Made by a program: the position numbers and the translations under genes
Part shown: one piece after another, positions 7,849-15,848 of the stretch
Layout: each line of letters opens with the position of its first letter
Position numbering within the stretch: the stretch's first letter is position 1
Origin: an uncultured Selenomonadales bacterium
GTDB taxonomy: Bacteria > Bacillota > Negativicutes > Selenomonadales > Selenomonadaceae
Direction: 5' to 3'
Length of the DNA stretch: 32,025 nt
NCBI GenBank assembly: GCA_947165295.1
Contig: CAMUZU010000025.1
Span: 1 to 32,025 of the forward strand
The notes under the pieces: model-generated
The model's database searches: none
What the model was told of the DNA's origin: nothing
What the model saw: the letters and a program-made list of their open reading frames with translations, nothing else

Positions 7849-8610
7849 ATGAAAACTTTTTTCGCGATTGTGGTGACGTTGATAATATGCGCGACTTCGA
7901 CGGCTTTTGCCGAAGAGTCAACTTGTATCATGCTCAAGTTCTCCAACGACACGCGTTACAAAAACGTCGATTCGGCCGCCGTGCTCTCCGAACTTGTCTT
8001 CGAGAAACTTTTGGCGACGGGCAAAGTCAACTTCAACGAAACCAAGCCGATTGACCAAGACATGGAAATTTTGCTTTACGACGAGAAGATGCGCGACGTA
8101 AACAATCTGCAAAAATCAATCGCGCAAGGAAACTTCAACGCTCTGTTTGAAAGCGGCAACTTCGATTCCAAACACGCTCAATCCGTCGCCACCGCTCAAG
8201 TCGGGCAAATCGTTTCGCCGTCGATAACGTCGGCAATAGGAAACGCTCACGGTGCGCAATATCTGATTCAAGGCACGGTGATAAATCTCGGTCAAGGCAA
8301 CTTTTCGGGCAACTTCGACACGACAACATCCGGCAGCAGAGGCGGCTTTTATTTCTATCGCAAGGAAGCGGCCGTCGGCGTTACGGTTGCCCTGCGCATA
8401 ATCCGCGCCGAAACGGGCGAAGTCGTTTGGGCAAAGGACGTCAGCGCGCAGAAAAAAACCGCCTTGACACAAGTCGGCATGTTCATGGTCGGCACGGCAA
8501 AAATTTCGACGGACATGTATTCCGAAATGATGGACACCGCCGCGACGAAAATCGTTGATGCGCTCGTTTCCGACCCGGACGCCCACCGACTGATTATGAC
8601 AGCCCGATGA
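7849..8610 (+). CDS. Exported CsgG-like protein (copy E1)
   Basis: 253 residues. The ATG at 7849 is preferred over a GTG at 7840 because GAGGTGA (7837-7843) then acts as the ribosome binding site, exactly as in the paralogue at 12664. The signal peptide ends TAFA-EE. The domain resembles CsgG/LpoB: a first strand CIMLKFSNDTR, a helix with SELVFEKLLATGKVNF, then AHGAQYLIQGTVINLG, LRIIRAETGEVVWAKDV and a C-terminal helix AATKIVDALV. Compared with the A-type genes it carries an insert of about 50 residues (around residues 70-125) containing SVATAQVGQIVSPSITSAIG, which is well conserved in E2. There is no lipobox. It overlaps the next gene by four bases (ATGA). Confidence 0.68.
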   Translation: MKTFFAIVVTLIICATSTAFAEESTCIMLKFSNDTRYKNVDSAAVLSELVFEKLLATGKVNFNETKPIDQDMEILLYDEKMRDVNNLQKSIAQGNFNALFESGNFDSKHAQSVATAQVGQIVSPSITSAIGNAHGAQYLIQGTVINLGQGNFSGNFDTTTSGSRGGFYFYRKEAAVGVTVALRIIRAETGEVVWAKDVSAQKKTALTQVGMFMVGTAKISTDMYSEMMDTAATKIVDALVSDPDAHRLIMTAR

Positions 8611-9206
8611 AAACTTTGTTGACAATCTGCGCGGTGATTTTGTTGACGGCTCAAGTTGCCTTCGCCGCGACGATTGAAAGAGGCGCGACCGTTGCCGTGA
8701 CTGATTTGGGCGTTCACAGCGGCACAAGCGACCCCGACGTCAACTTACTCAACGCCGAAGCCGCCTCAAGCGAATACGTCATTGCCCGCCTTGTCGCCAC
8801 GAATAATTTCGACGTCAAAGATCGCAGTCTTGTTTACGAAGCGTTGAAAAGTTTGAACATGCTCGGCTTGATTGACCCCGACGGCGCGAAAAAAATCGGC
8901 GAAGTTCTGAACGTGCGGTATCTGGTTTACGGCAATGTCACGGACGTTTCAATCGCCGTCGAAAAAGCTTTGGTCAACGTCACGACCGTCAAAGCGCATA
9001 TCGTCCTGCGGATAATGGACGTCGACACGGGCAAGATTTTAACGGCGGCTCGCGGTGAAGGCTCTTCGGCAAGTTCGCTTGTCGGCGACGAAAATTTTTT
9101 CTACATCGGCACGGCGAAGGTCACGCAAACGGCGGTTCACAACGCACTGCAGAAAGCGGCCTTTCAAGCGGTCGACATCTTAAACGAACGGCTTTTTAAG
9201 AGGTGA
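8607..9206 (+). CDS. Exported CsgG/LpoB-like protein (copy A2)
   Basis: 199 residues; translation is probably coupled to E1 through the ATGA overlap. It has a signal peptide MKTLLTICAVILLTAQVAFAA, then ATVAVTDLG, ASSEYVIARLV, KDRSLVYEALKSL, AKKIGEVLNVRYLVYGNVTD, HIVLRIMDVDTGKILTA and ALQKAAFQAVDILNERL. It is clearly paralogous to the gene at 4199, including at DNA level near the 3' end (GCACTGCAGAA shared). It lacks the N-terminal Cys of true CsgG. It ends within the ribosome binding site of the next gene. It could serve as an envelope adaptor or assembly factor; this is inference from family membership only. Confidence 0.7.
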   Translation: MKTLLTICAVILLTAQVAFAATIERGATVAVTDLGVHSGTSDPDVNLLNAEAASSEYVIARLVATNNFDVKDRSLVYEALKSLNMLGLIDPDGAKKIGEVLNVRYLVYGNVTDVSIAVEKALVNVTTVKAHIVLRIMDVDTGKILTAARGEGSSASSLVGDENFFYIGTAKVTQTAVHNALQKAAFQAVDILNERLFKR

Positions 9207-9211
9207 GAATT

Positions 9212-10273
9212 TTGTTCTCGGCAAAAAATTTTTTCGCGACTTTGGCCGCGATTTTTTTCTTGACGACATCGGCCAATGCGCAGGTCGTCACGGTTCAAGG
9301 CAGCGGGCTCAACGAAGACGCCGCGATTAAAGCCGCCAAACGCGCAGCAGTCGAAGCGGTCGTCGGCACGCTGATTCAATCGCGGGCAATGTCGCTTGAT
9401 TCGGAATTGGTCTTCGACGCGGTTCAATCGCGCACACAAGGTTACGTGACAAGTTGCGAAGTCGTCGACAAAACTTCGAGCGGCGGACTGATTTTCGTCA
9501 CTGCGCGAATTGACGTTGCCGACACGCCAGACTCCGCGCTCATGAAGGACGTCGAACTTGTCATGACGCTCAACGATCCGCGACTCGGCGTTGTTGTCGA
9601 ACATTACGGCGACGACGGCGGCGAAACTTTCAAGAAACATTCCGTGCAAGTCGAGGCGGTCATTCGCGAAGAATTAATCAAGCGCGGCTTCACTCACGTT
9701 GTCGACGCACGCGGCGAAGTCGATTTCGTCATCGTCGGACAAATTTCCGTCGGCAAGGCGCAGGAAGTTCGTCTGCCCGATTGGCGAAACATTTCCGGCG
9801 GCGACTTCAAGACGCTTGACACGGGTCTTTCGCGTTCGACGGCAACGCTTGATTGCAAGCTCAAGAAATTCGACACGGACGAAGTCATCGGCGAATTCCG
9901 CAGTCAAAGCGACTCAACCGACGCGACGGGCAACGAAGTCACCGCGCAAACCGTCACGCAACTTGCCGCCGACGCCGCGACACAAGTTCGTTCGATTTTG
10001 AGCCGCGAGGCGTCGAAAGCTTTTTCAAGCGTGAAAATTATCGTGCACAGCTCCGACGGCGAAAAAATTCTTGCGCTTGAAGAAATTCTTCGCCAAACGC
10101 CGGGCGTTACAAGCGTTCACATGCGCACTTTCCGCAACAGTCAATGTATCGTCGACACGGGCACGGACTTGACGCCGCAGAATCTTTACCGCGCTTTGAT
10201 TCAAACGGCGGGCGACAAGTTTCCCGTGAAGCTGTCGGGCTTTTCGAGCGTCACGCTTGAAATTTCACTTTGA
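9212..10273 (+). CDS. Exported FlgT-N-like protein (gene F)
   Basis: 353 residues from a TTG at 9212, which lies five bases after GAGGTGA (9200-9206). A GTG at 9203 would fall inside that binding site. Signal peptide to SANA-Q. The mature start VVTVQGSGLNEDAAIKAAKRAAVEAVVGTLI is the signature of the N-terminal domain of FlgT-like proteins (flagellar H-ring component in Vibrio), which also occurs in non-flagellar envelope proteins. A middle region (VELVMTLNDPRLGVVVEHYGDDG, then EAVIREELIKRGFTHVVDA) has the look of a second FlgT/CsgG-like alpha/beta domain. No flagellar genes are in the window, so a flagellar role is unsupported. Single copy, at the centre of the cluster between A2 and G. Confidence 0.65.
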   Translation: MFSAKNFFATLAAIFFLTTSANAQVVTVQGSGLNEDAAIKAAKRAAVEAVVGTLIQSRAMSLDSELVFDAVQSRTQGYVTSCEVVDKTSSGGLIFVTARIDVADTPDSALMKDVELVMTLNDPRLGVVVEHYGDDGGETFKKHSVQVEAVIREELIKRGFTHVVDARGEVDFVIVGQISVGKAQEVRLPDWRNISGGDFKTLDTGLSRSTATLDCKLKKFDTDEVIGEFRSQSDSTDATGNEVTAQTVTQLAADAATQVRSILSREASKAFSSVKIIVHSSDGEKILALEEILRQTPGVTSVHMRTFRNSQCIVDTGTDLTPQNLYRALIQTAGDKFPVKLSGFSSVTLEISL

Positions 10274-10285
10274 CGAGGTGGCAAT

Positions 10286-11074
10286 ATGAAAAAAGTTTTT
10301 CTGCTTGCGACGGCAATAATTTTCTTCGCGACGAATCTTGTTTACGCGGCGACACCGATTAAGAATCACCCGCGAATTGCCGTGTGCGAGTTCGCGAACA
10401 AGGCGATAACCAGCGAAGGTTTCCGCGACCAAGATTATTCGAGCGCGACCGAATACGCGATTTATCAGCTGTCCGCCGCCGATTGGTTCGACTTGATTGA
10501 TTACGAGCAGATGGTCACCGTCGCACGAATGCACAGCATCAATCGTTCGGGTTTGTTTGACCCGTCGACCGTCCCGCAACTGGGCAAGTTTCTTGCGGCG
10601 GAATATATTCTTGTCGGCGCGCTCACCGGCATGACCGTCAAAGAAAGCGGCCTTAGCGTCGGCGGCGCGGGCGTTAAAGCGGGCGGCACGAAGTACACCG
10701 TCACCGCGAACGTTACGGTTCGTTTCGTCGACGTTGAAACGCTGAAAATTGTCGGCGTCGGCATGGGCACGGGAACTTCATCGTCAACGGCGGCGGAGAT
10801 TTCGTTTTCGCCCTTCCGCAACGCCGCGAACTGGATTATTCCGCGACAGACGAACATAATTATCGGCGACGGCAACACGGTCAACAACGGCGTCATTTCC
10901 ACGGGCGACACCTCCGGCGGCGAATACTTCGTCAAAATCGGCGCGGCTGAAGTTTCAATGGTTCAGGCACGCAACGCTTTAAGCAAGGCAATTCGCGACG
11001 CGGTTTACGGCGACATGGGCATTATCACCACGTTGAACGGCGGCAAGAAACTCAAAATCAAGACGGGGTTCTGA
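10286..11074 (+). CDS. Exported CsgG-like protein (gene G)
   Basis: 262 residues; GAGGTGG precedes ATG. Signal peptide to VYAA. The CsgG-type core is clear: PRIAVCEFANKAI, a helix with ATEYAIYQLSAADWFDLID, YEQMVTVARMHSINRSGLFDPSTVPQLGKFLAAEYILVGALTGMT, and VTVRFVDVETLKIVGVG. An insert with a Gly/Asn-rich stretch (about residues 170-215) interrupts the usual fold before the last helix (AEVSMVQARNALSKAIRDAVYG). Of the five CsgG-like proteins here it is closest in layout to a typical CsgG, including the long loop after the central strand where CsgG places its membrane segment. It nevertheless lacks a lipobox. Only five bases separate its stop from the next start. Confidence 0.68.
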   Translation: MKKVFLLATAIIFFATNLVYAATPIKNHPRIAVCEFANKAITSEGFRDQDYSSATEYAIYQLSAADWFDLIDYEQMVTVARMHSINRSGLFDPSTVPQLGKFLAAEYILVGALTGMTVKESGLSVGGAGVKAGGTKYTVTANVTVRFVDVETLKIVGVGMGTGTSSSTAAEISFSPFRNAANWIIPRQTNIIIGDGNTVNNGVISTGDTSGGEYFVKIGAAEVSMVQARNALSKAIRDAVYGDMGIITTLNGGKKLKIKTGF

Positions 11075-11078
11075 AGTC

Positions 11079-11888
11079 ATGAAGACACTTTTGTTGACGC
11101 TGATAATTTTGTTGACGAGTTCAATCGTTCACGCCGAACAGCCTCAAGCGCAGGTTTATCGACAAATTCTTTCGTCGGAAACTTTTTACGTCGAGTACGA
11201 CGACAACAACGTCAAGCGAATCGTCGCGCAGGAAAACAACCGTCGCATGGCGCGCACGAATTTGGGCGGCACGTATCGGGCGATTGTCTCCGTGTTGAAT
11301 CCGCTGGGAAATTTTTTGGCGAGCGAAAACGAGAAGTTCCCCGAATTCATGTACGCGAACGGCAAATATTTTAAGTTCATCGAAAAAGATTTCGCGTTGA
11401 TGTTGCGCGCTGAACAGCTTGCCGACGAGAATTTGAATCCCGCCGAAGGTTGGGGCACGATTTACGAATCGCTGTCCTTGCCGAACGAGCTTGCGGTTTT
11501 CAACTGGCACGACAGATTTCACAAAGTACCCGACGCGTTAAGTGAGCCGGTCTTCGTCGCGAGCATGAAAAAATCCGTCGGCGGCACCGAGTACGACTGC
11601 GACCGTTACGAATCCAAAATCACCAACGCGGACGGCACTCAAGCGGCGACGGTTGTTTTCGACATGTGTTACGCGGGCGGTAACCTTGCGCTTGCTCAAT
11701 CGGCACTTTTGGCGGGCGGGCGCGAATACGAGATCAATCGCCTTGTCGTCAAGAAAATTCTTCCGAGCGTGCCGAGCGGCGGCTTCAAGCTCAACGGCAA
11801 CGAAAAAGTTCACGCGGCGGGCACGGGCGACATGAACGACCTGCTTGAAGACCCGCCCTTTGTCGGGAGGCTGAGCGATGTCTTGTAA
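11079..11888 (+). CDS. Exported protein of unknown function, family C (copy C2)
   Basis: 269 residues. Signal peptide MKTLLLTLIILLTSSIVHA, mature start AQVYRQILSSETFYVEY. It matches C1 in ESLSLPNELAVFNWHDRF (C1: DLSLPDELAVFCWDEPF), TEYDCDRYESKI and GTGDMNDLL, with a shorter N-terminal half. Overall similarity to C1 is modest, so the block duplication is old. It overlaps the next gene by 11 bases. No known function; inferred to act with D2 and E2 in the periplasm or at the outer membrane. Confidence 0.68.
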   Translation: MKTLLLTLIILLTSSIVHAEQPQAQVYRQILSSETFYVEYDDNNVKRIVAQENNRRMARTNLGGTYRAIVSVLNPLGNFLASENEKFPEFMYANGKYFKFIEKDFALMLRAEQLADENLNPAEGWGTIYESLSLPNELAVFNWHDRFHKVPDALSEPVFVASMKKSVGGTEYDCDRYESKITNADGTQAATVVFDMCYAGGNLALAQSALLAGGREYEINRLVVKKILPSVPSGGFKLNGNEKVHAAGTGDMNDLLEDPPFVGRLSDVL

Positions 11889-12654
11889 AAAAATCTTTCT
11901 GCTTGTGTTGATGATTCTGTCGGTGAGCGCGCAGGTTCACGCGGCGAAGATTGACGCTTACCAAAAAATTCTTGACGGCGGCCGATACACAATTCGCTAC
12001 GAAAACTTCACGCCCGCCGAACGCGTCACCAACCGCAATGTCGTCGAACTTTACGGCAAGAACGGTTTGGCGGTCGAGACTAATGACTTCTTTCGCAACA
12101 GGCCGTTGAGCGGCGTGGTTGTCGGCGACGGCGAAAATCGTTACGAGGAAGTCGGTTACAAAGATTTCTTTCAATGTCGACTGGTCACGGGCGGCGAAAA
12201 CTTCATCTTCACGAAGTACGCGGGCAAGCGCGGCTTTGAATATTTCGGCGACAAGAAAGGCAAAGTCACCGCCAACCCGCGCAATTACATGATCGAGATG
12301 TTGAGCGGCGTGACGTTCGGCGACGTGAACTTTACCGAAATGATGACAGCCATTGTTTCCGACGCGAAGAAAACTTCCGCGCAGAAAAAATACAAACTCA
12401 TGGCGAGCGGCACGACGTCCGACGGTTTGACTTACGAGGACTTCGCTTCGCGTGACGGAGCGGTTGTAAGCGCGATTCGATATCTGTTCGACGGCGACAC
12501 TTTGACGAAAATTTCTTTCGCGGCTTACGGGCGAAACGAATTCGGCGAACTGAAAGCCCGCCGTTGTATTGTGAAGATTGTCGAGTTCAGCGCGTCGCCC
12601 GACCAAAATCTTTTGCGCCTGCCCGCCGGTCTTGTCGACGTTACGAAACGTTGA
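11878..12654 (+). CDS. Exported protein of unknown function, family D (copy D2)
   Basis: 258 residues starting inside the end of C2; GGGAGG about ten bases upstream. Signal peptide MSCKKIFLLVLMILSVSAQVHA; the Cys at position 3 precedes the hydrophobic core and is not a lipobox. Mature start AYQKILDGGRYTIRYEN follows the C/D family pattern. The C-terminal third (TSDGLTYEDFASRDG, AIRYLFDGDTLTKI, EFSASPDQNLLRLPAGLVD) aligns closely with D1, making this the best conserved part and perhaps the functional one. Family unknown. Confidence 0.68.
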   Translation: MSCKKIFLLVLMILSVSAQVHAAKIDAYQKILDGGRYTIRYENFTPAERVTNRNVVELYGKNGLAVETNDFFRNRPLSGVVVGDGENRYEEVGYKDFFQCRLVTGGENFIFTKYAGKRGFEYFGDKKGKVTANPRNYMIEMLSGVTFGDVNFTEMMTAIVSDAKKTSAQKKYKLMASGTTSDGLTYEDFASRDGAVVSAIRYLFDGDTLTKISFAAYGRNEFGELKARRCIVKIVEFSASPDQNLLRLPAGLVDVTKR

Positions 12655-12663
12655 GGTGACGAC

Positions 12664-13452
12664 ATGAAAAAATTTTTCGCGACGTTGCTTGCGTGCATGT
12701 TGACGGCGTCAATCTGCGCGGCGAACCCGACATGCGTGTTGATGAAGTTCACCGACGACACGCGCTTTGACAAAATCGATTCGGCGGCGAGCCTGTCCGA
12801 TTTGGTCATGGAGAAACTTATCGCGTGCAAGAAGTTCAACCTAATGGAGACGCGCCCGCTTGACGAGGACATCGAGACGAAACTTTACAACGAAAATCTG
12901 CGCGAGCTGAATTATTTGCTTACGGCCATTGACACGGGCGACTTTAATCCGCTGTTTGACGGCTTCGACGAAAGTAAGGCGCAGTCAATCGCCGCGTCGC
13001 AGGTCGGTCAAACAATTTCGCCCGAAATTACGTCGGCTATCGGTCAAGCGCACGGAGCCGAATACCTGATTCAAGGCACGATTATCAACCTTGGCACGGG
13101 TGCTTGGTGGACGGAAGACTACGAGGCGTTAAGCGGTGCCACTAACTTCGCGACGGCGGCTTTGGCTTCGGCGATACCGCTTGGCGATTTCGTCGGCGGC
13201 GTCGACATCGGCAAGACCGGTATCGGCGTGCAATGCGACATCCGAATCATCAAGGCGGCGACGGGCGAAGTCGTTTGGTCGCGGCGCGTCGTCGGCGTCA
13301 ACGAACAAGTCAGCTTGGATATCGGATTGATTTCAATCGGCAACCGCAAACTCAACGGCAACTTGTACGCCAAAGCAATGAACACCGCCGCGCAAAAAAT
13401 CGTCGACGCTCTGCTTGCGGACATGTCGGCGGGCAAACTGTTCACGCGTTAA
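12664..13452 (+). CDS. Exported CsgG-like protein (copy E2)
   Basis: 262 residues; GAGGTGA nine bases before ATG overlaps the stop of D2. Signal peptide MKKFFATLLACMLTASICAAN, then CVLMKFTDDTRFDKIDSAASLSDLVMEKLIACKKFNLMETRP, the conserved insert IAASQVGQTISPEITSAIGQAHGAEYLIQGTIINLG, IRIIKAATGEVVWSRRV, and a last helix AAQKIVDALLADM. A hydrophobic Ala/Gly-rich stretch (AALASAIPLGDFVGG) replaces the Phe/Tyr-rich loop of E1. Last gene of the cluster; an extended -10 promoter for the next gene follows within 40 bases, so the transcript probably ends or is re-initiated here. Confidence 0.68.
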   Translation: MKKFFATLLACMLTASICAANPTCVLMKFTDDTRFDKIDSAASLSDLVMEKLIACKKFNLMETRPLDEDIETKLYNENLRELNYLLTAIDTGDFNPLFDGFDESKAQSIAASQVGQTISPEITSAIGQAHGAEYLIQGTIINLGTGAWWTEDYEALSGATNFATAALASAIPLGDFVGGVDIGKTGIGVQCDIRIIKAATGEVVWSRRVVGVNEQVSLDIGLISIGNRKLNGNLYAKAMNTAAQKIVDALLADMSAGKLFTR

Positions 13453-13490
13453 ACTGCTCCCAAAAAATTTTCAAATACGCCTTGTGCACG

Positions 13491-13499
13491 TGGTATAAT
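13491..13499 (+). promoter_or_regulatory. Extended -10 promoter for the SGNH hydrolase gene
   Basis: TGGTATAAT is a perfect extended -10 element 35 bases before the gene's ATG. No good -35 box is found at 17 bases upstream, which is common for extended -10 promoters. The same TGGTATAAT occurs before the gene at 25320. Confidence 0.6.
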
Positions 13500-13533
13500 C
13501 GCCGCGTGCAAATTTTTTTTGGAGGCTCAAACG

Positions 13534-14484
13534 ATGTTCAAGAAAATCTTTACGTTGCCGGTGTTAATGTGTCTGTTTTTATTCGGCGGACATGTCGACG
13601 CAAAAAAATTTCCTGCGCCTTACCCGACGGGCGAACAGGAACTCATGGACTTTGCGCAACTGTATCCGACGTATTCTTGGTTGCCCATGCCGCACACGGA
13701 ATTTTATCAAGTGCAGGTCGTCAAAGTTGAAGACGTGCGCGACAAGATTGTCCGCGAACTTTACAACGACGAAGCTTTCGATCGTGCGACGGATTGGACG
13801 CCCATGACCGAAGTCGGCAAGTATTATTGGCAAGTGCGCGTCGTCGACAAGAAGCACAAGCCGCTGAGCGATTGGTCGCAGAAAAAATTTTTCGAGGTGA
13901 CTGCGCCCGTCACGTTCGCCGTTTTGGGTGACAGCATTTCTCACGGCGGCGCATCATATGTTCCGGCGGGGCAGTTGTCGTGTCAGTGGCAAACGTATTG
14001 CTCCGTGCCCGTGAAAAATCTTGCGCGAAGCGGCGACACAACGCAGATGATGCTTGACCGATTCGACAATGACATTCTGCCGTTCAAGCCGCAAGTTCTG
14101 CTGATTATGGGCGGAGTCAACGACATTCGACTCGGCAGCAAAAGCGACGCCGTCATAAAAAATCTTGAAGCGATTCGCGACAAATGTCTTGCCAACGACA
14201 TAACGCCCGTTTTCTGCACGTTGACTTCAATGGTGCCCGACATCATGAAACCGCTTGGCATTCACTTGACCGACGGCGACTGGCGCGAGGAACGCGAAGA
14301 AATCAACGGCTGGATAATGCGCACGCCGTACTTTGTCGACACCGCCGAACCGCTCACCGACGCGCAAGGTTATCTTCGCGCCGAATTGACGCCCGACGGA
14401 CTTCACCCGGCACTTCGCGGCAAAATGATTATCGGCGAGACAATCGGCAATTATCTGCGCAAAAATTTCGCGGACAAGCTTTGA
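13534..14484 (+). CDS. Exported SGNH/GDSL-family hydrolase
   Basis: 316 residues; ATG at 13534 with GGAGG at 13521-13525. An N-terminal signal peptide (FKKIFTLPVLMCLFLFGGHVDA) leads to an Ig-like beta region (about residues 20-125: YSWLPMPHTEFYQVQVV, YYWQVRVVDKKHKPLSDWS). The catalytic SGNH domain follows: block I VLGDSISHGG with the nucleophile Ser, a Gly region in LARSGDTTQM, block III GGVNDIR with the Asn, and block V DGLHP with the catalytic Asp and His. Such enzymes are esterases or acylhydrolases acting on lipids or on acetyl groups of polysaccharides. Export suggests a cell-wall or extracellular substrate. The substrate cannot be predicted. It has its own promoter and is followed by hairpin element R3. 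Confidence 0.85.
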   Translation: MFKKIFTLPVLMCLFLFGGHVDAKKFPAPYPTGEQELMDFAQLYPTYSWLPMPHTEFYQVQVVKVEDVRDKIVRELYNDEAFDRATDWTPMTEVGKYYWQVRVVDKKHKPLSDWSQKKFFEVTAPVTFAVLGDSISHGGASYVPAGQLSCQWQTYCSVPVKNLARSGDTTQMMLDRFDNDILPFKPQVLLIMGGVNDIRLGSKSDAVIKNLEAIRDKCLANDITPVFCTLTSMVPDIMKPLGIHLTDGDWREEREEINGWIMRTPYFVDTAEPLTDAQGYLRAELTPDGLHPALRGKMIIGETIGNYLRKNFADKL

Positions 14485-14497
14485 CGCGAACGAAAAT

Positions 14498-14605
14498 CCG
14501 GCCGTCATGGATGACGGCCGCCGTCGCCCGTCGCACGATACAGGATGTATCGTAGCGGGCGCAGCTTTCTTTGGTTACTTTCTTTCGCTGCCGAAAGAAA
14601 GTAAC
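14498..14605 (+). repeat. Three-hairpin intergenic element, copy R3 (forward)
   Basis: Begins 14 bases after the hydrolase stop. Hairpin 1: 14498-14520 (CGGCCGTCAT/ATGACGGCCG). Hairpin 2: outer arms CGCCCG (14525) and CGGGCG (14556) around CGATACA-GGA-TGTATCG; the T:A pair closing this stem in other copies is C:G here. Hairpin 3: 14574-14605, a perfect 14-bp stem GTTACTTTCTTTCG with loop CTGC. It may also end the upstream transcript, although no U-tract follows. Confidence 0.88.
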
Positions 14606-14702
14606 GTTCAACACGGCAGGATTTGCGAAACGTTTGGCGAAAACCTGTTGCCGATAACGCATGTGATGTTGCGCAATTCGTGTTAAGATTTTTTACGGCA
14701 TT

Positions 14703-14732
14703 ATTCATTACGCATTTCGCATTACGCATTGC
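14703..14732 (+). repeat. TTACGCATT-type short repeat
   Basis: Three near-copies of CATTACGCATT/CGCATTACGCATT lie between R3 and hyaA. A very similar array is found at 31756-31799 beside rny. A possible extended -10 element (TGTTAAGAT, 14681-14689) lies just upstream and might serve the hydrogenase operon; no -35 box is convincing. Confidence 0.55.
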
Positions 14733-14751
14733 AATTGAGGAGGGTCGAACT

Positions 14752-15834
14752 TTGGAAACACGGGAGAGTTTATGGGAGGCATATCTCAAACGCGGATTCA
14801 GTCGTCGCAGCTTCTTGAAAGGTTGCGTCGCTTTGACTTCGCTCATGGGTTTGAGCACGGATATGTTCTCGAAAGTCGTTGAGGCGGCGGAGACCAAACC
14901 GTTGCCCGTCGTCGTCTGGATTCACGGTCACGAGTGCACGGGCTGTGACGAGTCGTTTATTCGTTCGGGCGCGCCGCTTGCTTCGGACGTCGTTTTGTCG
15001 TCAATCGCGCTGGAATATGACCACTTGTTGAGCGCGGCCTGCGGTGCCCCGTTCGAGGCGCATCTTGACGAAGTCATCAACAAGTACAACGGCAGTTACA
15101 TTCTTTGCGTCGAAGGTGCCATTGCGACCAAAGACAGCGGCGTTTACTGCATGTCGGGCGGACACACCTTCACACACCTGCTTGAAAAGGCGGCAAAAGG
15201 TGCGGCGGCGATTATCGCTTACGGAAGTTGTTCGGCTTACGGCGGCATTCAGGCGGCAAAACCCAATCCGACGGGCTCGGCGGGCATTGAACGTTTCGTC
15301 GGCGGAAAACCCGTCGTCAAAGTGCCCGGCTGTCCGCCGATTCCCGAAGTCATGACGGGCGTTGTCATGCACGTCGCGCTGTTCGGAACTTTGCCTCCGC
15401 TTGACGGCGACGGGCGTCCGAAACAATTCTACGGCAACAGAATTCACGACACGTGCTATCGCCGTCCGTTCTTTGATGCGGGCATGTTCGCGGAAACTTT
15501 CGACGACCAGGGCGCAAAAGCCGGTTGGTGCTTGTACAAGCTCGGTTGTCGCGGACCCGAAACGTACAATTCCTGCGGCAACCTTCGTTGGTGGCAGGGC
15601 ATGAGTTATCCTATTCAGTCGGGCGCGCCGTGTATCGGTTGCTCGAACTCGAATTTCTGGGACGAAGACCCGTTCACGAACCGTCTGCCCAAATACGGCA
15701 AGCTCGGCGACGCGGACAAAATCGGCACGGCTCTGGGCGTGTTGACTGCGGCGGGCGTCGTCGGTCACGCGGTGGCAAGCATCGTTCAACGCAACAGCCG
15801 CGACAATCTTATCGACGAAGAACACAAAGAGTAA
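14752..15834 (+). CDS. hyaA: Membrane-bound [NiFe] hydrogenase small subunit, Tat-exported
   Basis: 360 residues from TTG at 14752, with GAGGAGGG at 14737-14744 seven bases upstream. The frame is open further upstream, but that part is non-coding in character. The start places a twin-arginine signal (FSRRSFLKGC) at residues ~16-25, followed by a hydrophobic stretch. Iron-sulfur ligands visible in order: HECTGCDES, AYGSCSAYGG and PGCPPIP (proximal cluster), then IHDTCYRR, AGWCLYKLGCRGP, YNSCGN and APCIGCSNSNFWD (distal and medial clusters). The first motif is CTGC rather than the CTCC of oxygen-tolerant enzymes, so a standard oxygen-sensitive uptake hydrogenase is expected. A C-terminal hydrophobic helix (VLTAAGVVGHAVASIV) would anchor it in the membrane beside HyaC. 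It passes electrons from the Ni-Fe site of HyaB to cytochrome b. Confidence 0.93.
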   Translation: METRESLWEAYLKRGFSRRSFLKGCVALTSLMGLSTDMFSKVVEAAETKPLPVVVWIHGHECTGCDESFIRSGAPLASDVVLSSIALEYDHLLSAACGAPFEAHLDEVINKYNGSYILCVEGAIATKDSGVYCMSGGHTFTHLLEKAAKGAAAIIAYGSCSAYGGIQAAKPNPTGSAGIERFVGGKPVVKVPGCPPIPEVMTGVVMHVALFGTLPPLDGDGRPKQFYGNRIHDTCYRRPFFDAGMFAETFDDQGAKAGWCLYKLGCRGPETYNSCGNLRWWQGMSYPIQSGAPCIGCSNSNFWDEDPFTNRLPKYGKLGDADKIGTALGVLTAAGVVGHAVASIVQRNSRDNLIDEEHKE

Positions 15835-15848
15835 CGAGGTGACATTTC

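Noticed and set aside
9212-10273. Flagellar function for the FlgT-like gene
   Set aside because: No flagellar gene is nearby, and the FlgT N-terminal fold also occurs in non-flagellar envelope proteins.
14623-14751. N-terminal extension of hyaA to an upstream start
   Set aside because: The extra residues come from the TTACGCATT repeat region. The TTG at 14752 has a near-perfect binding site and puts the twin-arginine motif at the right distance.
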